A DNA stretch of 64,000 nucleotides, from contig NC_134940.1 in the NCBI RefSeq assembly GCF_051020765.1, forward strand, positions 14,707,712 to 14,771,711, in the 5' to 3' direction. Positions 44,812-54,776 of the stretch are shown one piece after another. The notes beneath the pieces were generated by a model, which saw only the letters and a list, made by a program, of their open reading frames with translations, searched no databases and was not told where the DNA came from. The stretch's first letter is position 1. The number at the start of each line of letters is the position of its first letter. The stretch comes from Lasioglossum baleicum (taxonomy: Eukaryota > Arthropoda > Insecta > Hymenoptera > Halictidae). Position numbers and translations under genes: made by a program.

Positions 44812-44981
44812 TACACGCCGCCGCGGCACAATGGAACGATTTCGCCCAGGCTACGGCTAAGCTTCCATGATTCATATTAGAGGACAAGGTTCCCCAGTAC
44901 CCTAGCTTCTCCACTATATTCATTAAGACACGTCGCACGCAACGCCTAGTACGTACATTCCCGTTCCACGCTGAAAGAATT

Positions 44982-45672
44982 CGCCATTCTGCTCCATTAA
45001 CAGGTGGCATTCCAAACTTCGCGCTATTTTTTCTTTGCGGGGATGGGAGTCGTCACTCTTCGACACATGCTTAGTAAAATTGTAAGAAATTGTTAATTGG
45101 AAACGAAAACGGCGTTTTCGAAGTGAAAATTTGATCCGTCACGCTCCGAGGTGAAACGCCATTCTGTTCCATTAACTGGTGTCATTACAAACTTCGCGTT
45201 ATCTTTTCTTTGCGGGGATGGGAGCCGTCACTCTTCATGGACAGTAAAATTGTAAAAAATTGTTAATTGGAAACGAAAACGGCGTTTTTGAAGTGAAAAT
45301 TTGATTCCGTCACGCTCCGAGGTGAAACGCCATTCTGCTCCATTAACAGGTGTCATTTCAAACTTCGCGTTATCTTTTCTTTGCGGGGATGGGAGTCGTC
45401 ACTCTTCGACACATGCTTAGTAAAATTGTAAGAAATTATTAATTGGAAACGAAAACGGCGTTTTCGAAGTGAAAATTTGATCCGTCACGCTCCGAGGTGA
45501 AACGCCATTCTGTTCCATTAACTGGTGTCATTACAAACTTCGCGTTATCTTTTCTTTGCGGGGATGGGAGCCGTCACTCTTCATGGACAGTAAAATTGTA
45601 AAAAATTGTTAATTGGAAACGAAAACGGCGTTTTTGAAGTGAAAATTTGATCCGTCACGCTCCGAGGTGAAA
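44982..45672 (+). repeat. Tandem array, four units in A-B-A-B order
   Basis: Units begin CGCCATTCTG at 44982 (A1), 45157 (B1), 45328 (A2) and 45503 (B2), with lengths 175, 171, 175 and about 170 bp. A units carry CGACACATGCTTAGTAAAAT, B units carry CATGGACAGTAAAATTG at the same place; A units have GCTCCATTAACAGG, B units GTTCCATTAACTGG. B1 and B2 differ by about one base. The pattern implies an initial duplication, divergence, then duplication of the AB dimer. Non-coding. Confidence 0.95.
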
Positions 45673-46174
45673 CGCTATTGAGGTGAACTCGGACGAGCCG
45701 AGTTCCATAATGGAGTTTCATAATCCGTGTAATAATTTAAAATAACACTCCTTAATGGAAGACTATTATAGACCATTATTAACTTTAAAAATATTTTTCT
45801 CTCTCAAAAGGCTGGTTCAATCAAGGTGTTGGGCCCAATTACTCTACTCTGTCCAATCGTTTTTCGTGTGTAGGATATTTGCAGGAAGCTATTTGAGATG
45901 TCACCGATGTCATCAAGATTATTTATTAACCTCCTAACTCATGTAATCTACAATGATAATACATATGAATACATAAAGACAAATAAAACTTGTATATAAT
46001 GAACGCATGCACAACGTAGTTTACAACAAGATGAATAGTACGACCCAGTTAACTGACGAACAATTTATTCGTTGAATGGAGGAAAAACGAAAAATATTTA
46101 ACGATGCAAATTAATGAAAAATCGTGTCTACATTGGTGCAGAGTATTTAAAAAGGAATTAGCTTCAATTGTTAA
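45673..46174. other. No gene seen
   Basis: AT-rich. A 60-codon frame at 45755 has no recognised content. Confidence 0.4.
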
Positions 46175-46337
46175 CGGACTGCGGATTTTCTACATTTACA
46201 ACAAACGCAACAAATGAAGCACGGAACTATGTTCCGTTATTTTCAATCGATTCGAATTATTAAGAGAAGAAATACATTTTTATTGAATTCCTACTCCCTA
46301 ATTAATGCTGACAATTTTCCATAAAAATCCGCTGGCA
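46175..46337. mobile_element. Family A MITE, short copy
   Basis: About 160 bp: CGGACTGCGGATTTTCTACA at the left and CCATAAAAATCCGCTGGCA at the right. No clear duplication. Core partly deleted. Confidence 0.6.
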
Positions 46338-47361
46338 AATTATTATTAAAGACATTTTAGAGTAAAATGCTGCGAGGGTTCGCACAGTTTTTTAAACTTC
46401 CACGGGATTAGCCATGTGAAATTTATTGGTGTAAAAGTGAAGCAGTATATGGTTACGTGCGCATGTTACGGTGAATAATTTTTATTATTTACCCGCGTAA
46501 GCGGTTTGAACGGGCCGGGAAAACGTTCAACATTAACGACGCAGGAAAAACATAATTAAGTGGCCTGTATTGTCCAGGAGAATGGAAAAATAAAAGCCTC
46601 CGAGATGTTTCTGAAGAAGGAAATGTTGCGAGGTGGGGTGTAGATGCTTCGCCATGATAATGCACGCCCACGTACTACCATAGTCGGCCAACAATTTTTG
46701 GCCTGCTATGTAGACTGCCCCCTACAGCCATCGTAATCGCTAGATTTAAGCTCCGCATGCTTCTAGCTAACGTAGAGTGAATGGTTTTCGAAAGATTATC
46801 ATCTTGGAATGGTAGGAAAACTAATTAAAAATATCGCACAAAGTTAATGGTACAAAGGAATTAATGCAACTGTGATCCAGTGCTGTACATTTAAAAAAAA
46901 AAAAAATTTGTTGTTCGTTGAAAACGATTGTTTTATGAAACGCAGTTTTGTGTATAACTCTTTTCTGGATTTACATCACTGCCATATTGGAAACTGTGTA
47001 TAAATGGTACATATACATAGCGGACTTGTTTCATATTTCTTTTGTAATACACTTCTCTGTCGTGTTTACCGGAATATAAAAAATAAAATTTGAAATACTC
47101 CGCGTCATCAGAAGCAAGCTAAATAAAATATCACAGCCGTTATCGACGCAAAATTCGCCATATTGTTTCGCGCTTTAACAAGCAAAGGGATAGCTTGGAA
47201 AATAACCGGGGAAAGAGAGGTACATATTGCAAAATGTTGCATTGATCAAAAATATTCACAAACGAAAAAGTAGACCGAAACTCCTGCTTTCGTTTCAGTT
47301 GGCTTGAAAAGAACGTTTTACAAATGATGTCATTACAATAGAATATTTCGAGTACAGTACT
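46338..47361. other. No gene seen
   Basis: A 13-base A run at about 46894. No supported coding or repeat feature. Confidence 0.4.
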
Positions 47362-47700
47362 TGGCAAAACATTTTACTTGCATTTATTATGAGTGGGGAA
47401 AATACTGAATATTATTGAATAATTTTGTAAATAAACAGTTGGAAGGAACTAGTTGAGAGAAACTCTGGTTCATATTACTTCATATATGCAATCATGGTGG
47501 AGGCCGGAACGTAATCTGTAGGTATGAATATTGGGATAATAACTAGACATTAGAGGCAGAGTTGGGCATTAATCGATTAAAATTTTAATCATGATTGATT
47601 GTTTAATGTGTACGATTGAAAAAAGAAATCATCGAAAAATCGACGATTGATTCAGTCGATTGATGAAGTTAATCGTCAATCGTTGATTAAGAGAAGAAAT
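47362..47700 (+). repeat. Segment duplicated at 52224-52545
   Basis: About 300 bp shared at high identity, including GTAAATAAACAGTTGGAAGG, CATGGTGGAGGCCGGAACGT and ATTAGAGGCAGAGTTGGGC. The shared part includes the left half of the nested family B MITE at the identical site, so the MITE was already there before duplication. Confidence 0.9.
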
Positions 47701-47850
47701 CATTGAAAAATCGACGATTGGGTCAATCGATTGATGAAGTTAATCGTCAATCGTTGATTAAGAGAAGAAATCACCGAAAAATCGACTATTGGGTCAATCG
47801 ATTGATGAAGTTAATCGTCAATCGTTGATTAAATTTTGTGCCGGGCCCTG
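47557..47850. mobile_element. Family B MITE with amplified core
   Basis: A 294-bp element with ends CAGAGTTGGGCA and TGCCGGGCCCTG, flanked by ATTAGAGG (47549-47556) and ATTAGAAG (47851-47858), 7 of 8 matching. The core is made of ATCGATTAAT-like motifs and a 71-bp tandem repeat. No coding capacity. Confidence 0.8.
47624..47836 (+). repeat. 71-bp tandem repeat, three units
   Basis: AGAAATCA recurs at 47624, 47695 and 47766. Each unit contains GAAAAATCGAC, CGATTGATGAAGTTAATCG and TCAATCGTTGATTAA. Units 2 and 3 share GGGTCAATCG against GATTCAGTCG in unit 1. The related copy at 52.5 kb has a single unit, so amplification happened only here. Confidence 0.9.
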
Positions 47851-47858
47851 ATTAGAAG

Positions 47859-48180
47859 GAAACACAATGAACAAAAATATAATTTTTATAATATTTATGG
47901 CATAGCACGAGACCCCTCAATTTCGGATATCCAAAATCGCGAGTATCGTATTTTATAAACTTTCTGGGTCCCGACACGATCCTGAGTAAATCTCCCGACC
48001 GGACTCCGAAATTTCTGATAAAATTGTCTATTCCACCGAAGATCACTGTAAAACCGCCGCTGGAGTATACATATACAGGGAGGTAAAGACCTTCGAGCCT
48101 CGAAAACGAAAGGTTTTTCAGGAGCCGTCGGCGGTCGCCTGCGTGCGTACACGCGGATGCTTGTAATTCATGCATTTCCT
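47859..48180. other. No gene seen
   Basis: Mixed sequence leading into the CpG-rich block. Minus-strand frames (47852-48175) lack domains. Confidence 0.4.
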
Positions 48181-48960
48181 TGTAATTTCATGAATGTGGC
48201 CTCGTAAAGAGGGTAGAGTGAGACGGAAAGGAGTCGGCGCGGCTTGGCGAGCCGATGAAAGAAACTCGCGCGAGCGAGCGAGCGGAAAGAAGCAGAAGAA
48301 GGGAGGCGGCGCGGCGCGGCGCGGCGGTGGCAGCGCACGGGGCTCGCCGGTTGGCGCGGACATTGATTGAACTAGGAGCACTTGCCCCGACATACCAAGA
48401 TAATGCTACTAAATTATAGTGCCGCGGATACCGTGGCATACGATGCTTGACGTATCGCAATTAAAGGTAAATCCGAATAAGTTAACCAGCACGGCCGCGC
48501 ACGGTTTAAGTATCCCCGTTCCGCAGCTCTATCGTCGCTGGAATCGCGATAAACTAGAAGCCACGGACGACCGCGGCGTGCTGGCGTATTTAGCTCTCTC
48601 TCTCGTTGGCTTCTCGATGCTATCACGAAGGTGCCAATGAGCAGGTGTGCGCGCACGCTACGCGCCGCTGTCGTCATGTCGGGCTATCACTCTGTGATAA
48701 CTATGCGACGCTTACTTCTCTCCCCCCTCCTTCTCTCTATGTGTTCATTCGAATGCACCTCTTCGTTAGCGCGATATACCGTCTAACGAGCCGTGTAATT
48801 GTCAGACCGGCTGGAAAATTAGCTAGATCGGTCCCGGGATCTCGATCTCGTGACACAGACAATTTGTTGGAATCGCACGCGCGCGCGCGAGCGTACCTTC
48901 TTCTTCCTGAAAGGTCATCGACTGACGGAAGCGACTGATCCTCCCTCTCTCTCTCTTAGA
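48181..48960. promoter_or_regulatory. CpG-rich block, possible promoter or 5' UTR
   Basis: Dense CpG including a CGCGGCGCGG-type run near 48308-48325, GCGCGCGCGCGAGC near 48880, and CT runs near 48948. Frames are open on both strands, typical of GC-rich non-coding DNA. In a window this AT-rich, such an island could mark a promoter or first exon, but I see no start codon with a conserved peptide and no core promoter that I can defend. Confidence 0.3.
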
Positions 48961-49381
48961 AAATAGGAAGAGTACGCAGGGGAGACACCGGGGCTATTAG
49001 TTCCGATTTTGAAGAAACATATGAAATTACGTAGAAATTGTATAGAGATTCTCATCTTTAACGGGTAGTTTATTGCTAAATTTATTATACTTTTACATTC
49101 TGACCTTCAAGTTAAAAAATATTATAATAGGTTTTTTATATTTTGAGGAAAACACACGGAACTTTTTGCCGCGTTGTGGCTATTACAACATGTTCCTAAA
49201 TGTCATTTGGTCGATAAGGATGAAAGAATCAGCGACGTCGGTATTAAATAATCTAAATAGATGAAAAAGTGAGGATCGAATAATATTTACTTATCCGATA
49301 CGTAACTAAAAACGTTTTCGTTAAAAATACACGCTGTAATAGCGCAGACGCCACAAATATGGACGACAGAGTGTCTTTACC
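48961..49381. other. No gene seen
   Basis: AT-rich, with no recognised frame or repeat. Confidence 0.4.
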
Positions 49382-49411
49382 CACTTTTATAACAAAAACA
49401 ACTGAAAACTT

Positions 49412-50030
49412 GTCGTTGTTGTATGCGTCGAATCTTGTAATCGAATTTTAAACCACTTCCCGATGAGCTAGAGTCTTGAAACTTTAAACATAGCTCAGAA
49501 CTGGACGACAATGCAATATTGAAAAACAAATTTGAAGAAAAAACCGTGCGTCTAGGAGGAAAGAAATTTTATATTAACCGTTACAGCTCGCCGCGCGACG
49601 GTCGGTAGTATGTGATCGCGTTCAGCGATCCCCACTCCGCGCACTAGCGCTCCCTACTCCACTACTCGTACCCACTCCGACTCATCCCCACTCTACTGGC
49701 CCACTCCGCAGAAGGAGCTCAGTATAGTTGTGGTGTTCCGTTCATTCAGTTCCATTTTAGACAATTTTGGACTCCATCAAGAGACGTCGTCTCTCTAAAT
49801 ATATAAAAAAATCTTCTTAAAAACCACGCCTATATTAAAATGCACTAGAAAGGAGAAAATAATCTTTTTAGACATTAATGACTACAAATAAAAGCGTGGA
49901 GTGCCCACGAAGATTACGTCAATATAGTTTAGCGCTCCACGCTTTCATTTGTAGTCACTAATGTCTAGAAAGATTATTTTCTCCTTTTTAGTGCATTTTA
50001 ATATAAGCATGGTTTTTAAAAAGATTTTTT
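49412..50030. mobile_element. Inserted element, partner of 23490-23955
   Basis: Its left two thirds match 23490-23955 in reverse: ACGACAATGCAATATTG, GTTCAGCGATCCCCACTCC, GTGGTGTTCCGTTCATTCAG, CATCAAGAGACGTCGTCTCT. The middle has degenerate CCCACTCC units. The right third is a hairpin. No transposase or RT frame. Superfamily unknown. Confidence 0.65.
49812..50025. repeat. Inverted repeat with about 93-bp arms
   Basis: Pairs include AAGGAGAAAATAATCTTTTT with its near complement AGATTATTTTCTCCTTTTTA, GACTACAAATAAAAGCGTGG with CCACGCTTTCATTTGTAGTC, and TTAAAAACCACGCCTATATT with AATATAAGCATGGTTTTTAA. The loop is about 20 bp (around 49913-49933). Confidence 0.85.
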
Positions 50031-50095
50031 TTTTTATAAATAATGATCGGAACAACTTACTCCTGGAACTGTCAGCCCCGGTCTCCCCAACTCTA

Positions 50096-51053
50096 TTTCG
50101 GCGAGCCGGTGAACCAGACATAGGTGGACGTGCTTTGCACACTTTGTCGAGTTGTTACCACACTGCGATCCGACGGCTAGACAACATCGATTACCGGCGA
50201 TAAATCGCACCGTTGTCAGGCCTCTTTCATCTCGGAACGCAACCTCGATTTATGATGAACTTACATCGCGGTTCGTTAACGGTTCCGATCAGAACCTTCG
50301 CCGCGGGCGTCGATGCGACCCGACGATTTTAAAATCGGACTTTCCACTCACCGGAGCGTCTCTCCATCTGCCTCGAGATACTTCGCGCGGACCGATCATC
50401 CTCGAATCACCCGACGTAACTCGCTCCGAGAAATTTCACGTCGTTTCTCTTCCTCTGCTCTTATAACCAATGTAAACATTTTGTTCGGTTAACGCGCCGA
50501 CACCGCCGAGCTTGTTTCAACCGATTTCCCGGTACCGTTGATTATATGTTTTAATCAATTACGCGTGGCATATTTGTTTCTCGTGTTTTCGTAGATGTTG
50601 TAATTAGCCGATGCACTTCGGTCGCTGTGCTTGTTTGTTGTTAGTAAGTTGTAGTAGTCTGAATATTGGCAATTGTATATTATACAGGGTGGAGTTGTAA
50701 CCTTGGACAGTTTCGCTGCATGCACTCATACGTTGAGGATGTTTATGCATGATAAATATGCAAGAGGGTATGACATTTATGTTATACGACAACTATGTAA
50801 ATGTGCAGTAATGTATACAGAACGAACATTGTAATTAATAATAGAATATTTTGGTATACTATTTGCACAATACATGCACATATACTCAACCATATTTTTC
50901 AGAATCATTCTTGTACATTGCGATTTGTGTAGCGATAAGTTTAGCACATTCTAATACAGTTACGATAAGACGTAGAGGCGTGCAAATATTTCGTTCGTAG
51001 AACTGTAGACATTCGAACAAAGAAATTGGAATATATTTAATATGGTTGTAGTA
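50096..51053. other. No gene recognised; CpG-rich start
   Basis: 50096-50520 is CpG-rich with open frames on plus (50152-50466) but no domain. TATACAGGGTGGAGTTG near 50681 is a recurrent terminus without partner. Confidence 0.4.
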
Positions 51054-51675
51054 TAGAGTGATCAAAGAACCCAGCACTCTAATCACATGAGAAATCTATC
51101 CCGGTAAAATCAGTTGGATTTTTCATATGTTGTAGCTTATGATCTACTCGACAAAAGATGTAATGGACACAAAGCTCAATAATGGACAGTTATCGAGTTA
51201 TAATCAGTCAAATATGACAAATTCGAGCTGCCGAATACTCAAATCTCGAGAAGTATTTATTTTTTGGAAAAAAATGGTAGGGTTTCACAAATCTGTTAGA
51301 TGGTCATTATTTTTGAATTTTGAATGACCTTGAAAAGAAGGTCTGTGAAGAGAAATCTTTCACAAAATTTTTTTTTACTCCAAGCCCTCTCTGCTGTGTG
51401 TGTGTGTGTGTGTTTGTGTGCGTGTGCGTGCGCGTGTGTGTGGATTAATTAAAAAATGATCTTACTATGTATTACTCATTTGGATTCTGTTGTGGTGGTC
51501 TCTGATTTGAGTATTCGGCAGCTCGAATTTGTCATGTTTGACTGATTATAACTCGATAAGTGTCCATTATTGAGCATTGTGCCCATTGTAAGATTAATCT
51601 TTTGCAAAATCCAACTGATTCTACCGGGATAGATTTTCCATATGATTAGTGCGGGGTTCTTTATTGCCCACCCGG
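51054..51675. mobile_element. Fold-back TIR element with TA flanks
   Basis: A 622-bp element with inverted arms of about 190 bp. Ends TAGAGTGATCAAAGAACCC and GGGTTCTTTATTGCCCACCC then GG. TA flanks at 51052-51053 and 51676-51677. Inner pairs: GAGCTGCCGAATACTCAAAT with ATTTGAGTATTCGGCAGCTC, and AATCTATCCCGGTA with TACCGGGATAGATT. The centre holds a GT microsatellite. Confidence 0.8.
51395..51443. repeat. GT microsatellite
   Basis: TGTGTG tract with GC interruptions, inside the fold-back element's loop. Confidence 0.95.
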
Positions 51676-51677
51676 TA

Positions 51678-51895
51678 TGTGCGATATCAGTCGCCGATGA
51701 CTGACGCGGCGTGGCGTGAACTGAAAGTTCTGTGTCGGTCACTAGTGACTGACACGTCGGCGGATACGTTAAGATCCCATCAACCACTTGGTTATTAACG
51801 ACCACCATTGCCAATTATTCCCGATTTTATGATGGAGATACAGTCTCCTAACACGTTTAACTGGTTTTTCCTACGTTTTATCTGCCACTTCACAT
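51678..51895. other. No gene seen
   Basis: Short unassigned stretch with repeated GTCACTAGTGACTGACAC-like sequence near 51735. Confidence 0.4.
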
Positions 51896-52020
51896 TCTTT
51901 CAAAACCGTCTCTTTTTTCGTTAATAACTCCTTAACAACGCTGCGGAGAACATTCTCGCAAAATAAAAAGTTCAGGAACCAATCTTTACAAGATTTTCTA
52001 TTTTCGGGACACCCCCTGTA
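51896..52020 (-). repeat. Dispersed repeat family D fragment
   Basis: Reverse-oriented: TTCGTTAATAACTCCTTAAC, AACATTCTCGCAAAATAAAA and terminus GGGACACCCCCTGTA, parallel to 39055-39183. Confidence 0.6.
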
Positions 52021-52044
52021 TGTAAATATGTTTCTTCTATCGAT

Positions 52045-52190
52045 CGTATTTGCTGATAATAAATTTTTAAATGTTTTCGCCGTAACGGTTCGATCGTTTA
52101 TTAAAACATTCAAATAAATCTTGAAAAAGATCCAAACTAGGATCGAAAAGTTGATTTTGTTTGACAATTAGCAAAGTTGCTTTATAATTG
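52045..52190 (+). repeat. Partial hairpin element, sibling of 52561-52751
   Basis: GATAATAAATTTTTAAATG, ACGGTTCGATCGTTTATTAA, GATCCAAACTAGGATCGAAA and TTAGCAAAGTTGCTTTATAA match the complete element 500 bp downstream in the same orientation. The right arm is truncated. Confidence 0.8.
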
Positions 52191-52223
52191 TACTTATAAT
52201 AATTTATAACTGTAATTATACTT

Positions 52224-52560
52224 GACAAAACATTTTGCTTGCATTTATATGAGTGAGGAAAATCCTGAATATTATTGAATAATTTTGTAAATAAACAGTT
52301 GAAAGGAACTAGTTGAGAGAAACTCTGGTTCATATATGCAATCATGGTGGAGGCCGGAACGTAATCTGTAGGTATGAATATTCGGATAATAACTAGACAT
52401 TAGAGGCAGAGTTGGGCGTTAATCGATTAAAATTTTAATCATGATTGATCGATTAATGTGTACGATTAAAAAAAGAAATCATCGAAAAATCGACGATTGA
52501 TTCAATCGATTGATGAAGTTAATCGTCAATCGTTGATTAAAAAAAGAAATCATCTTTTGA
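52224..52560 (+). repeat. Duplicate of 47362-47700 with nested MITE
   Basis: Same order as the 47.4-kb segment, including CATGGTGGAGGCCGGAACGT and the nested family B left end CAGAGTTGGGCG. The MITE is cut after one 71-bp unit, where the hairpin element at 52561 begins, so the right terminus is lost. Confidence 0.9.
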
Positions 52561-52751
52561 TAATAAATTTTTAAATGTTTTCGGCGCAACGGTTCGATCG
52601 TTTATCACGAATTATAAAGCATTCAAATAAATCTTGAAAAAGATCTAAACTAGGATCGAAACGTTGATTTTGCTTGACAATTAGCAAAGTTGCTTTATAA
52701 TTCGTAATAAACGATCGAACCGTTGCGCCGAAAACATTAAAAAATTTATTA
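52561..52751. mobile_element. Hairpin MITE with 60-bp arms
   Basis: Left arm 52561-52620 (TAATAAATTTTTAAATGTTT, CGGCGCAACGGTTCGATCG, ATTATAAAGC) and right arm 52692-52751 (GCTTTATAAT, CGATCGAACCGTTGCGCCG, AAAACATTAAAAAATTTATT) are reverse complements with few mismatches around a 71-bp loop. It interrupts the duplicated family B MITE. Confidence 0.85.
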
Positions 52752-53289
52752 CCCTGTATATATTTTTAAAAAACCTTACGGCAGTCGGAGAACTAGTCTG
52801 TAGAGCGTTTAGATAGTTCAGAAATTCTTCCATGATCTTTTTTTTCGACGTGTCGTGTATGGGATTTCTGGTACGGAATAGGGGTGTCTTCGAACAACTT
52901 ACGCGTCAATAAAATGGGGAGCTTATTCGAATGTTTCTTCGTCGTGTCCAGTGATGGTCGTCTCGGTGAGATGGGTCAATTTCCTGAATGGACGTAGCCG
53001 GTTACATCACCCACCAGTCAACGGAAGTGGGTCTGGAAATGTTCTGGATTAAGGACGGAAATCGCTCGATCCGTGACCACCGTCACCCCTGGTGGTGTCC
53101 TCTAATTTGTTCCTCCCAGAAAAACGCTATCGGAAGCAATCTCGGATTGGTCTGTGAAACGGGACGCACTGCGCTTGCACTTTCTGTTAGCGACTAACAA
53201 ACCTGCAACATTCGATGAAAAACAACACCGCTTATCACGCGATTTGCTAACAAAAATTAACATGTCTACAGGTAGTTACTTCGCACGTC
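52752..53289. other. No gene seen
   Basis: ACCCTGTATATA directly follows the hairpin. 52920-53200 is GC-richer with a 69-codon frame of no recognised family. Confidence 0.4.
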
Positions 53290-53590
53290 CAGAATCGCCA
53301 GATTAGTGGAATTCACAGTGGAGTGAACAATTATTTAAAGACATTTTCCTGCTCAAATAATAATTATTAAATAGGTGTGTCTGTGGGCGACAGTCGCGAA
53401 CATAGCTTTCTTTCGCACAGCGATTAGAACACTGATAGACAATGGTTTATATCGGGAGGGAGCCGAAATTGGGGGGGGGGGGGAAAGTTACCCTTTCTCT
53501 GCCAGTACCAGATTAGCCACGTGACATAGCGGAAGCGTGGGGGAATAGCGTCGTAGAGGGGGAAGGTAGAGTGGGGAGACAACCCAGAAA
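53290..53590 (-). mobile_element. Family C MITE, interrupted
   Basis: CAGAATCGCCAGATTA at 53290 is a terminus. The body follows only after about 165 bp: a G run (53471-53483), TTACCCTTTCTCTGCCAGTA, CCACGTGAC, GCGTGGGGGAATAGCGTCGT and GGTAGAGTGGGGAGACA. Either it carries an insertion at 53306-53460 or two fragments lie together. Confidence 0.65.
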
Positions 53591-54776
53591 ACTCAAATGG
53601 AAGACATAGTTATTGCGCTACCAGATTTCACTATAATCGTTAAAACGATACTGACGACATGTCCCCTAAAGATTACCGAAATTATCCACACATGTTCATC
53701 GGAGAAAATAAATTTAAGAAATTTTTACAGATCATTTTTAAAATGTTAATCTTTGGGAGGACGAGATAGGTCAATGCGATACTAAACACATACAGCGTTT
53801 GCAATATAATTTGCGCCGGTTTACGACGCGAGGTATAATTCGACCATAAAAAGGATCACATCATCAGATTACTCGTATCTCATTGCATAACGTTTTTTAA
53901 CTTCTTGTTCAAGGTTGAAACATTGTTATCTAACCTAAATAACTCGCAAATACGCTGTGAATAATGATTCTTTTTTGTTGGAACTTGCTTTGCAAAATAC
54001 AAGAAAAGGTTTGACATTGACGAATGAGCCGACAGATCCTAAAGCAAATGCTTATATCCATGAATTGTTTCGCGGACATAACAAATATAGATCTAATGTA
54101 CAGTTAAAAAATACTGTTCTACGTTTTCCTGTTCGAAAAACGAGTTACGTTTCAATCTTTTATATTCGCCAAGATGAACGGTTTTTGTTGCATAAGCGAC
54201 GCAAATTTATAAATAACCGAAATGCCGAAGGATTCGCGGTACAGATTAATGACACTTCCACGCTTCAGTATGCAAGTCAGGTTCCAGTCGCTCCCGTCCT
54301 ATGAATCATGCTTATGACACTGGTAATAAATTTTCTAATTCTTCTCGTTTTTCCTCTATTTCACTTTCTACGGTTAAAAATTAGTCGCGGTTAACTATAA
54401 CTTCTCGAAATTGTTTGTATTTATTACCCGGCACAACCTACCATTATGTCCTTTTATATTCATACTTGTACGAGCCCAAGGCAACTCGATCCCGTTCAAT
54501 GATCGAATAGCTTGACACGCTCGCTACCAGCGTCACGCGTGTGTGACGCGACCGCGATCTCGTATTTCACGTGAAGAAAGTCCATTCAATTTTACACGTG
54601 TTGATATATGAAATTATAACGTATAGTGCAATATTCAAGAGACCCATTTTCCTTCTTTACTTCTTCTCGTATTTCCTAAAAGGGGTGCATTACGCTCCAT
54701 TCTTTGCCAGCCACACAGTGCTTCGTATATTCAACTTCAGAACTTACAGCAATACATACTTAATTTATTTCATGTA
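53591..54776. other. No gene recognised
   Basis: The 115-codon plus-strand frame at 53957-54304 has no domain I can identify. The rest is unassigned. Confidence 0.4.

Larger units (their letters stand above)
43670..44981. other. CpG-rich stretch without recognised gene
   Basis: 43830-44980 is GC- and CpG-rich, with GA microsatellites at 44341-44387 and 44791-44811. The 167-codon minus-strand frame (44507-45010) runs through a GA tract that translates as SLSLSLCLS and carries no domain. Could be a promoter-proximal or regulatory island. Confidence 0.4.
49382..50095. repeat. Repeat interrupted by a 0.6-kb insertion
   Basis: Outer parts CACTTTTATAACAAAAACAA (49382) and TTTATAAATAATGATCGGAA (about 50034) are adjacent, only some 20 bp apart, in a paralogue at 60722-60800. 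Here they are separated by about 620 bp, so the paralogue acts as an element-free comparison defining the insertion at about 49412-50030. Confidence 0.75.

Noticed and set aside
44507..45010. 167-codon minus-strand open frame
   Set aside because: Passes through a GA microsatellite and the first unit of the tandem array; GC-rich DNA explains the lack of stops.
44982..45672. CRISPR-like array
   Set aside because: Units of 170-175 bp repeat as a whole without short-repeat/unique-spacer structure, in a eukaryotic context.
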